This document shows, piece after piece, positions 25,236-36,185 of a stretch of DNA of 64,000 nt. The position numbers and the translations under genes are program-made. Source of the DNA: Daldinia sp. FL1419 (taxonomy: Eukaryota; Ascomycota; Sordariomycetes; Xylariales; Hypoxylaceae); contig MU623394.1 of the NCBI GenBank assembly GCA_025201765.1, positions 146,650-210,649 on the forward strand, in the 5' to 3' direction. Every line of letters begins with the position of its first letter. The first letter of the stretch is position 1. The notes under the pieces are model-generated. The model was not told the origin of the DNA and ran no database searches. It was given only the letters and a program-made list of their open reading frames with translations.

Positions 25236-26168
25236 GTTTACAACATCTGGTGTAGTATATGCCAGGGACGGGAGCCTTCATCGCATCCTTATCGGGCTGC
25301 CGCCACATTAGATCCCTGCCGCATCGCAATATCTGTGTCTCAATTTTTTAACTGCCTTAACCCCTTTGGTCCTGTAAAACCTCCGGAATCAACTTCCTAA
25401 GATCGGAAATCATAGAAAAGAAACCCATTTACACTGACAATCTTAACCCTTATGATCTAGCACTCGGCTAGCCTTGATGCAGGTATTGTCAATAAATGAT
25501 AAATGGATCGGCAATATGTTCCCGCGCCGCCATTGGCATACGCGGTTCAAAATAACTTCCTCATCGAGCGTAATGAACTCGTTACGAGGGACCCTTCCGG
25601 TGATATCGCTAAATGAGCACGTCAGTACATGTTGTCCTGATGTCGTCGTGTAAGCGAGTCGTAAGCTACGAGGACCCTGATCATCCTCCTACCGTAGATG
25701 AGTGGTTACCCCTGCAGGGGTAACTTAGACAGATGAAGTCGATACGGTATCTTTTCCCAGTACATAGTAGGCGTCCTGATCCAGTAGGTCAACCCCTGCA
25801 TGAGCTTCTCCTGCGTTCTGGCCTCCTGCGAGAGGGCGAGGAAGATGGCGTGTGTGATGTCTAAGACACATTGTCAATATGATCGGCATCGTGGCAGCCG
25901 TGATAGTCAGGGATGACAAATGGTACAGCTAAGCTAACTCGACTATTGGATCCTACCATTCCGTGTAAACGTTTCCGATATACGCCCTCAGATCTGTGGA
26001 AGAGTTACTCGCCTAAAGTTACATCCATGGGGTTCCGTGCTAAGGGTGGAAAGATTTTCCCATCCCCCGAATATCAGGCTTTATTATTGTGACTTACGAC
26101 TGCCTCCTTGGTACCCTGGAAGGGACACGACATATTACGCGTTCGGGACGTCCTCCTTGAGACAGAAA

Positions 26169-26174
26169 TATAAA
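26169..26174 (+). promoter_or_regulatory. TATA box candidate for the PKS gene
   Basis: TATAAA about 96 bases before the PKS start codon, a reasonable distance for a fungal core promoter with a short leader. Position is the only support. Confidence 0.35.
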
Positions 26175-26264
26175 CCACAATCTTTACTCAAATGCTATCT
26201 TTGCCAGTCTTTTCTTGAGAGTACGCTTGGGCTCTATAGTACCGTCGCAACGAAATCCGTAGTC

Positions 26265-29200
26265 ATGGCCCCGTCCGCCACCAACGGCAGTGCGTATGGC
26301 ACATCTAACGGAGTCCACGAGGATTCGAGAGCTCCTACCAACGGATACACCAACGGGCACACCAATGGACATACGAACGGATTCACAAACGGTTCTTCAC
26401 ACACCAATGGCAACTTTGAGCCAAACGGGCATCATGCCCAACCCTTCGGACAGACCAACGGCCACCGGGTTGGTCAAGCCAATGGCATTAACGACGGTCT
26501 CAGCAATGGGAACTCTAACGGCGTGAATGGAAACCCCGCATCGCGACCCAAAGAGAAGACGATGCCCATCGCTATTGTCGGTATGTCCTGCAGGCTCCCG
26601 GGCAGCGTGGCGAGCCCTGCTGAGTTTTGGGAACTTTGCGCGAGAGCTCGGAGCGGCTACTCTGAGATACCCAAGGAGCGATTCAACACTGCCAGCTTCT
26701 ATCACCCGAACCCGGGCAAAGCCGGCTGTCACAATCCCGTTGGGGGTCACTTTTTGAATACGGACCTACAAGCATTCGACGCCCCCTTTTTCAGTCTGAC
26801 CGAGAAGGAGGCCATTTCTATGGATCCTCAGCAACGGCTCCTTCTGGAATGCACGTTCGAAGCGCTCGAAAACGCGGGCATTCCCAAGCACAAAATCGTT
26901 GGTAAAGATGTCGGAGTTTTCGTGGGCGGATCATTCCCGGAATACGAATCTCACCTGTTCAGAGATTCCGATACTATTCCCATGCATCAAGCTACCGGTA
27001 AGTCAGCCAAGGAATATTGAAAGATTGGCTGCCGCTGATGACGTTGCTAGGTTGCGCGTACGCCATGCAATCTAATAGATTATCGCATTTCTTCGACCTT
27101 CGCGGGCCTAGTTTTACGACAGACACAGCTTGTTCCTCTAGTTTGGTCGCACTGCATGTGGCTTGTCAGAGCTTACGCGCAGGGGAGTCGAACATGGCAA
27201 TAGTCGGTGGATGCCATTTGAATATGCTACCGGAGTTTTGGATTTCCTTTTCCAAATCAAGGTAAGGGAGTCCGATGTGGATATCTCATCTCTCGTCGAA
27301 TCTCACTAAATACTTACCCGTGATACTAGACTCTTTTCGGACTCAGGTCGATCATTTTCTTTTGATAGCAGGGGTACGGGATTCGGCCGCGGTGAAGGCT
27401 GCGGCATGGTGATTCTCAAGCCGCTAGACCAGGCTCGAAGAGACAACGACCAGATCCGAGCGATCATTGCAGGGAGCGGTATTAACCAGGATGGAAAGAC
27501 TCCTGGTATTACCATGCCATCCGGCGAGGCACAAGGTGAGCTATTATCGTATTGGTTGCTGGAAATTCGACTAATATAACTGTTTCAGAAATATTGATGC
27601 GTCAGGTATATACTAACTCCGGACTTGATCCCGCGGATTGTGGCTTTGTGGAGGCACACGGAACGGGAACACGCGTGGGAGATCCTATCGAAGCGACCGC
27701 CATCCATAATGTATTGGGTGCGGGCCGAACGCCCCGCGATCCTCTATTCATAGGATCCGTCAAGTCAAATATCGGTCACCTTGAAGGTGCTTCTGGTATT
27801 GTAGCAGTTATCAAGTCTGCTCTCATGCTAGAGCGAGGATTTATTTTGCCTAATTACGATTTCAAATACCCTAATGAGAAGATCCCCTGGAAGGAATGGA
27901 ATCTAAAGGTTGGTTCACACTTGGGGTCGATGCAACAATACGAACATCACTTACTAATTTTGATACAGGTCCCTATTAACCAACGTCCTTGGCCGCGGAA
28001 TAAGAAATACATTAGTGTAAACAACTTTGGTTTCGGTGGTACCAATGCCCATGTTGTTCTCGAGAAGGTTCCCTTCACCCAAAAGGGGCCAAAGAGCGAT
28101 GCCGATCTCAAGAACGATAACCCCGGAAGAAAGCTCTTCCCTGTCACTGCAAATGACAAGAATGCATTAGAGGCTGTCTTGAAGAGTTTGATTATCTACT
28201 TGGAGCAAAGGCCTGAGATGTTCCAGAAGGACTTAATGTCGGATGTTGCTTATACTCTGGGTCAACGCCGATCTTTGCTACAATACCGGGTAGCAATCCC
28301 TGCGCTCAGGTCGTTCGACTTTATCGATGCTATCAACAACCAGAAGATTACCCCCGGGAAGGAAGTAGACCCGCTAAGGATTGGATTTATCTTCACGGGA
28401 CAAGGTGCACAGTGGTATGGCATGGGCCGTGAGCTCTACGACCAATATCCTGTGTTTGCACACGCCATCGACTACGCTGATGCTTGCTTAAGCACACTGG
28501 GCGCGTCCTGGTCTCTCGTCGAAGAGCTGAACAAAGATGAGAAGACATCCGCGGTTGGAGCGGCTCACATCAGTCAACCATCTTGCACGGCGATCCAACT
28601 GGCCTTAGTTGACCTCGTGCGATCATGGGGTATCACGCCTGCCGCTGTTGCTGGCCATTCTAGTGGTGAGATTGGAGCTGCCTACGCTGCTGGTATTCTC
28701 ACTTTTGAAGCATGCGTTTCTATCGCTTACCATAGGGGCCGCCTCATTCCCGTATTGAAGGAGAGGTACCCCGATCTGAGGGGTTCTATGATGGCAGTCG
28801 GGGGCACCAAGGAAGAATTTGAACCTCTGATCTCCGAACTAAAGGATGGCCAGGTCAAGATTGCTTGCTATAACAGCCCTAGCAGTCTTACAATCTCCGG
28901 TGACGAGGCTGGTATTGATGAATTAAAGAAGGTTGTGGAAGAGAAGCAACTCTTCAATAGGAAGCTCTTCGTCGACACCGCCTATCACTCCCACCACATG
29001 AACCTCCTGGCAAAGGAATACCAGGCATCAATCGATGAGCTTGAAGGACCAATCACCACCGATGTTAGATTCCACTCTTCCCTGCTTGGCCGACGCATCG
29101 ATGGAACAGAACTCGAAGCATCTTACTGGGTCCAGAACCTCACGTGCCCCGTCAGGTTCGATGAAGCCGTTCAGAGCATGCTTGAACCCATTGACGGCCA

Positions 29201-32200
29201 CCGAACAGGTGTCAACATGCTCGTTGAACTCGGGCCCCATTCTGCCCTCCAGGGGCCGCTCAAGCAAATCCTCAAGGTTGTCGGTGGTGATGCCGCTAAG
29301 ATCCCTTACGTCTCCGCGCTCGCACGAAAGAAGGATGCTGTGGAAACTGCATTAGATCTCGCAGCTACTCTGTTTGCCAAGGGAGCTTCCATTGACTTTG
29401 AGGCTATCAACTTCCCTAAGCAGGGCAAGCCACCCATGCTATTGAGCGACTTGCCTCGATATCCTTGGAACTACTCGTCCAAGTACTGGCATGAATCTCG
29501 CATGACGCACCTACACAAGAACAGGACAGCTCCGCGAAATGACATCCTAGGAACACTAGCCAACTACTCTAACGATCTAGAACCCACGTGGAGGAACATT
29601 GTTCGCCTTGACGACTTGCCATGGCTACAGCACCACAGAGTCCAATCTCTGACAATCTTCCCCTTGTCAGGATATGTCTCCATGGCAGTGGAAGCGGCTG
29701 CTCAGCGAGCTGTCGGAGCTAATATCCACTTCGACAAATTCGAGCTTCGGGATGTATCCGTTCTCTCACCGTTAGTAATCCCTGATGAAGACGTTGAGAT
29801 GACAACCAGTCTCAGGCCACACCAAGAAGGCACATTGGTCTCCTCGGAAGTATGGGATGAGTTCCGCATATGCTCGTGGACCAAGAGCAAGGGATGGAAA
29901 GAACACTGCAAGGGTTTGATCGCCGTTCAGACCCATGAGTCAAACGGTGTGGATGATGCTAGACAGAATCTGGCGTCGCGAATCCATCTTCAGTCAACCA
30001 TTGCCGACATCAACGCCGCTGCAACCTCATCCATTGAGATGGAGAAGCTGTATGATAACCTCTCCGAGGTTGGTGTTGCTTATGGCCCTACGTTCCAAGG
30101 AGTCACCAACTGCAAGGCTTCCAGCTCTTGCTCTCAAGCTGACCTAGTCGTTCCCGACGTGGCAAAGGAGATGCCTAACCACTACCTAACCGACAGCATT
30201 ATCCAACCCTCATTCCTCGAGTCTCTCATCTCCATGTACTGGCCAATCGCCGGCTCCGAGAACCCATCCCCTGACACTATCTACCTCCCCTCATCAGTGT
30301 CGAGTGCATCAATCTCTAAGGATATTGTTGACATTAACAAGATACCCGGCAAGGCCGTCAAGGCCTACTGTCTCGGATCGCTACCAGCCGACAGTCCTAG
30401 GCCGACGAAGATGAGCATGTTTGTTGCCGATCCAAACGCGTCTGAGCCCCTCATCAAGCTGGACGATCTTACCATTGCCCCTATCTTGGAGCGTGACGGT
30501 CAGGATGACCAGGAGGCCCACCGTGAGCTTTGCTACAAGCTCGACTGGGAACCTATTCTTGACCCCGTCTCAGGGGATTCTGACAGCTCATCATCAGAAT
30601 GGGTACCAGTAGAAGACTGCAACCTACCTGATACTGATATTGAAATCGTGTATGGAGAGGGTAGCTTGCAAACACAAGTAGCCTTCAGCTTAGCTGAGGC
30701 CTTACAACGGATCACTGGCAAGCTGCCTAGCACCAGCAGTTTATTCGAGGCTCAAGCTGAGGATAAGCTCCTCATATTCCTCTCCGAGATTGACAAGCCC
30801 CTCCTATCTCAGCTCAAGGCCGAAGAGTTCACGGCCCTTCAAAAGATTCTCACTACCGTGCAGGGCGCCTTGTGGGTTGTACGAGGTGCTTACGATAACT
30901 CTACTTCCCCAGATCTCAACATGATCCTTGGTGTCAGCCGAACCATCCGCTCAGAAACCCTTCTACCCTTCTCCACACTAGACCTCGACGGACGGAACCA
31001 ACTCTCCGCTGAGCAGATCTCCGAAGCCGTTCTCAAGATCTTCACCGCGGTCTTTGGCAAGAGCAGCGCCCTGAACGGTGAGCTCGAGTTCCAAGAGAGG
31101 AACGGGTCCTTCTTCACACCACGCATCATCAACGACCCCGTCATGAACGAGATCGTTCACAGGGAGACCAAGCCTTCAGCTCTCCAGCAGACACCGTTCG
31201 GTGAGGGTGACAGACAACTGAAGATGGCCATCACAGACGCCGGCGCACTTGAGACACTACACTTCATTGACGACTTATCAGTCGAGGTTCCCCTCAATGC
31301 CGAAGACATCGAGTTCAAAGTGCACGCTGTCGGCGTCAACCACCGGGATTTGACAGTAGCACACGGTAAGCTTGCGACACATGACTTCGGTGTAGAAGCC
31401 AGTGGTATAGTCACAGCTATCGGCAAGGATGTAAGGAACATCCAGGTCGGAGACCGGGTTGCAGCTATAACCAAAGATGCTTTTGCCACCTCAACTCGTA
31501 CCAAGGCTACCTTTGCATTCAAGCTTCCGTCGGATATGCAGTTTGAAGAGGGCGCAACTCTTCCTCTGGCTTACAGCACAGCCTACTACTCCTTGATAGA
31601 GCTCGGCCGACTCTCCGAGGACGAAACCGTCTTGATCCACGCCGCCGCGGGTGCGGTTGGTCAAGCTGCCATTGCCCTCGCTCAGATGGTTGGCGCCAAG
31701 GTATTCGCCACGGTGAGCAGCACGGAGAAGAAGGAATTCCTCATCAAGGAGTACAATATCCCCGAAGACCGTATATTCTACAGCAGAAACATCTCCTTCG
31801 GTCACGCCGTCCGCCGTGCCACAGGCAACGTCGGCGTTGACGTCGTGCTAAACTGCCTTACTGGCGATGGTCTCCGGGAGAGCTGGAGCAGTCTTAACAA
31901 GTTTGGCCGCCTGATCGACATCGGCGCTCGGGATACCAACACCAGCACACGACTAGAGATGACCCAGTTCGATAACAACGCTAGCTTTATGACTGTCGAC
32001 ATCATGGCCATCGCCGCCGAGCGACCCAAGTTACTCCAGAGACTCCTCTCCGACATATCGAAGCTGATGCGATACAACAAGATCCGCCCCATCTCCCCCG
32101 TCACTGTCTTCCCCATCTCCGAGGTAGAGTCCGCATTCAAGACCCTCCACGGCGCCAAGTCCCACGGCAAGCTCGTCGTGGTACCCCACGCCACCGATGT

Positions 32201-33413
32201 CGTTAAGGCTACCCCTCCCCGCAAACCCGCCCAGCTCCTCAAGGCTGACGCTTCGTACATTCTCATCGGCGGTACCGGTGGGCTTGGTCGAAGCATGGCC
32301 CGATGGATGGTTAGCCGAGGTGCTCGACACCTAGTCCTAGTTTCGCGAAGCGGAAGCGCAACCGGAAAGGTCAAGGAACTAATTGACGAAGCCGCCGCGA
32401 CCGGTGCTCAAATCGTCGTGCGTCGCGCTGATGTCGCTAGCCCCGCATCAGTGGAAGAGCTCATCCGGCGTGGCTTCGAAGGCTTACCTCCAGTCCGGGG
32501 TGTCATCCACGGTGCCATGGTTCTTCGCGTAAGTTTTCACATCTAACATTCTATTACCTTGATTGAACCAACTAACGATAAATAGGATGTTCTCTTCGAG
32601 AAGATGACCTTTGACCAATACACCACCGTCATCGAGTCCAAGGTCCAAGGAGCCTGGAACTTCCACAACGCCCTCTCCAGCACCCCGCTGGACTTCTTCG
32701 TCGCCATATCTTCCGTCGCCGGCGCGGTCGGTAACAGAGGCCAAGCCGCCTACGCGGCCGCCAACTGTTTCCTCAACGCCTTCGTCCAGTACCGTCTCGC
32801 GCAAGGTCTCCCAGCCTCATCTCTAGACCTGACAGCCATCTCGGACTCGGGCTACCTCGCCGAAGATCTCGAAAAGGCCGCCGAAGTCGCCAAGAACCTC
32901 GGAAGTGACACAATATGCGAAGCCGAAGTGCTCGCTCTCCTCGGCGCCGCCATCAGCGGCAACCTCGGCACCGCATGCAACAACCACACCATAACAGGCA
33001 TGCGCATCACGCCCAGCATGCAGCCCTTCTGGACACCCGACGCGAAATGCAAGCACCTGCGGGAAGCCATGGAAGCCGCCGCGGCCGCCGAGTCCGCCGC
33101 CTCGGGCGGCGCGAAGGCCATCTCATACAACGCGGCCGTCAAAGCCGCCAAGACGCTCGAGGAAGCCGAAGCCGTAGTCTGCGACGGGCTAGTGCACAAG
33201 CTCGCCGCGGTGATGATGATGGAGCTCGAAGACCTCGACGTGACGCGCTCGCTATCGCACTACCCCCTGGACTCGCTCGTCGCCATCGAGATCCGCAACT
33301 TCATCACCCGCGAGTTCGAGGCCACGCTCCAGGTTCTGGAGCTGCTGTCCAGCGGCTCCATCCAGACGCTCTCCAAGGCCGTCTGCGTCAAGAGCAAGTT
33401 GGTCAACTTTTAG
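26265..33413 (+). CDS. Highly reducing type I polyketide synthase
   Basis: Iterative PKS of 2285 residues. Exons: 26265-26997, 27051-27261, 27330-27535, 27589-27908, 27969-32528, 32586-33413; the total is divisible by three. Residues 1-95 are a Thr-Asn-Gly-His repeat linker. KS (about 98-525): Cys272 in DTACSSS, EAHGTGT and GHLEGASG intact. AT (about 630-945): GHSSG with Ser721. DH (about 1014-1330): His1046 is present, but the second motif reads QPSFLES, with Glu1241 where Asp is expected. A pseudo-KR region follows directly, with no C-methyltransferase. ER (about 1567-1900): HAAAGAVGQAA. KR (about 1915-2090): GGTGGLG, Tyr2066 in YAAAN. ACP: Ser2240 in LDSLVAIE. The protein ends after the ACP, so release must be in trans; the neighbouring FSH hydrolase fits. 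Expected product: unmethylated, strongly reduced chain; identity unknown. Confidence 0.93.
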
Positions 33414-33898
33414 ACGGCGGTTCCCCTGGGTGACGAATACATAGGTACTACATATACAACATGGATTGCAACGATTAGAATGAATAACTTGGAGGATGCG
33501 GAGCTCTTAGCGTTTTGATGTTCTTGATCTTATTTTACTTTTACTGTTACCTTGATTTATTTTTTTCATTGATCAAACATCATCATTCTCATTTCGTTCT
33601 CATCTTTTATCCAGGGTTGTTTTTGGTCGCACGACGGTTAGACTTATTACTGTATACCAGTTTCTTCCCTCCAAATAGTCGTCTGGGTTGTTGAGTTGGT
33701 GGTCTATCAGGATGGTAATATCTTTTCTTCCATAGTATAGGTCGTATATGATAGGTAATTCATAGATTGTTTCTACATTATTATATTGCTTATTCCCATG
33801 TGCCTGGTCTGTTCTATTTTTTCTGCCCCCTTTTTTACCCCTACCTAGGTACGCGTGAAAGGTGAGAATCGTCTAACTGAGATAGCTCTTCTTAACAG
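33414..33898. other. Intergenic region between convergent 3' ends
   Basis: T-rich tail-to-tail spacer between the PKS (+) and the phytase-like gene (-). No gene seen. Confidence 0.55.
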
Positions 33899-36185
33899 CT
33901 AAGCTCTCGGATCCCAATCTGCATCGACCTCTTTCATTAACTCCTCTCCTAATACGTCTCCTAAGCTGACCAACTTATAGCTAGCTTGGTCACTTGTACC
34001 CCCTTCTGGTAGTTGGTTGGCATCATCGTGAGTGACAATCAATCCATTGGGGAATGCGTCTTCGAGGGCCACACCGACAGCTGCCAACCCATCAGTATTA
34101 CTTACACCGTCAACACCTTTCTCTACGTTGTCGGATATCGTAAATGTCTCGACATAGTCGTGTGGAGCAGCGCGACGATACACATTATACGCACTTACAC
34201 CTTGCTGACTCACGATAATAAAACCCTTGTCTGCCGATGGACCTTCAACTAATGTCACTCCTTCGACATCCGCGTACATGGTTCCATCACCAACCTCTCC
34301 GATCAGGAATCCCTCAGTAGAGTCATCATCCGGCTCCGCGCCGTAACGCCAGAGAGCGTGTGGCTCTTCACCGATGATTATCCAACCGTTTGCATTATCC
34401 GAGACGCATCCCTCTACCTGACCACCAGTTCCACCGGTGAAGTTGCGCACTAGGGTGGTTTGCAATGCATCATCAACCCATGCAAGTTCATACTGCAGAT
34501 ATTCGGCCGACTTGGCGTTGACAAAGAGATACTGCTTGTCGGTCTTACGCGAACGATATACGCAGCTCCCATAGACTTTATAGCCATCTTTAGTCGGCTG
34601 CGAACCACCGGCTATCGTCTGCAGTGTGCCATTGCTAGTAATCTCGAAAAGGCTAATAATTGAATTGTTAGTTGAAGATTGACACGAATCACTAAGGGAC
34701 TCACCATAAAGTATTCTCAGTCCTACAAGCGGCGTACGCCAAGTCAATCGTCCTATTTCCAGCCTGGAAGTTGTATATCACGTCAACGTTATCAGGTTCC
34801 CCAGCATCTATGCTCTGCAGCAATTTTCCATTGAGATCAAAGACGCTTAACCCAGCGCCATCTTCTGATTTGGTGGTGGTAATAATCCTCGATTCAGATC
34901 TATTAGAGGGCGATATCCATATCGCAGGATCATCTCCATCCCCTCCGTGAGGATCCGTTTCGGCAACAGGTTGGACCACTCTGAATGCGCAATACAAGCC
35001 GCCCCACCCATCCTCGCATTGGCATATATTCGCCCCGACGCATTCGCCATGTGCTGAGCAGTCATTACGACATGTGAATTTCGCGCAATCCTCGCCGTCA
35101 AAACCTGCGAAGCACGAGCACGAAACCGCATTCGCGTCGCTAGCGTTATTCCGACAAAATCCGCTAAAGTTGCACTCAGAGCAAATGGAGCTGGAGCTGC
35201 TTGCGTTTTGACGCGGGTCATAAGACGTGTTCAAATCTAGACCTAGTTCACTGAAAGGCGCTTCCAAAGAACTAACGGCAAATCCCTTCTCAGAGTCGCT
35301 TTTCGTGGCAAAAGTCATCGCGCCGGCCGGGTATTTCTCCGTAGGCGCTTGGTAGACACTCAGACCCTTTATCTCGATGTCCTCATCCGCGACGGCTTTC
35401 ATGGATCCTAATAGAATGAAGGATGTATTATAAACCGCGACAACGTCGTTCTCAGCAACCAAGATGTAATCAGAACTGGACCCAACGTAAGTAGCAAGCG
35501 CAGTAACGTCATCCTCCGCCTTTCCCAGCACGCTGGTTTGAGGTGCTGAGGTTGTCTCTTCTGTTGGGAACGTATAGATTTCTGGACCGTCATCCGTCGC
35601 GAAATAGATAGACCCCGCGGATGGCGATGCGGCGCATGATGTTGCCTCGACTGGATTTTCAAATGTTTTGATCTCGACAATCTCGTATGTACCACTCTTC
35701 TCCCTTAGTAGATGCTGTACAGTTTGCTTCTTCCCAAACAGATATAAATACTGTTCGCCACTACTCTGGCTTTTCCACGAGCAAAGAGCCGACCAGTCTC
35801 CAAGGGTACGCGCAAAGGGTTCGCCGATTCGCTCCGCGGTGCTGGCATCATAAAGTCGGAAGTAGGAATCGGGTTGAGCGATGGTAACGACAAGATCCTT
35901 CCCTCCAACTCCGTACGCAGTCGTTACGAGCTTAGTCCGGCCGGGAGCCTCATGCGACGTCTCTGTCAGAGGTGTTTCACCATCCAAAGTGAAAAGGCGG
36001 AAACCACCTGTGCTAGCGCCGCCATCATTCCCAACGAGAACCGGCTGTGCATCATTATATAACACGGCTGTTGAATCGGACTCGACTTCTCCTGATTTTG
36101 CTGAGATTGGCAAATCGGCTTGCAACGCTGTCGCTATAGTCGCTCTCGCAGCTAACGACGTAGCGAGAAGGGAAGAGGATCTCAT
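33899..36185 (-). CDS. Beta-propeller phytase-like protein with EGF-like modules
   Basis: Probable secreted 3-phytase-family protein, 744 residues, exons 36185-34705 and 34652-33899. I start at the Met at 36185 because it gives a signal-peptide-like N-terminus (MRSSSLLATSLAARATIATA); an in-frame Met 16 codons upstream would bury it. Two propeller halves are visible: a degenerate N-terminal one (about 30-350) and a C-terminal one (about 430-744) carrying family acidic blocks DGDDPAIWI, PDNVDVIYNF, YADVEGVTL and DGVSNTDGLAAV. Between them lies a Cys-rich stretch with two EGF-like modules (CSECNFSGFC... and CRNDCSAHGEC...WGGLYC). The enzyme class removes phosphate from phytate using calcium. It is next to the PKS but nothing suggests a biosynthetic role. 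Confidence 0.85.

Larger units (their letters stand above)
24229..26264. promoter_or_regulatory. Divergent promoter region, hydrolase / PKS
   Basis: Two-kilobase spacer between the FSH hydrolase (-) and the PKS (+), expected to hold the promoters of both. It contains a short tandem-repeat patch (24708-24797), a GTA/GTC-rich low-complexity patch (about 25115-25235) and a TATAAA (26169-26174). No open frame here carries a recognisable domain; no pathway-specific regulator gene is present. Confidence 0.55.

Noticed and set aside
31802..32374. Minus-strand frame of 190 codons inside the PKS
   Set aside because: Antisense shadow of the ER/KR region; no independent features.
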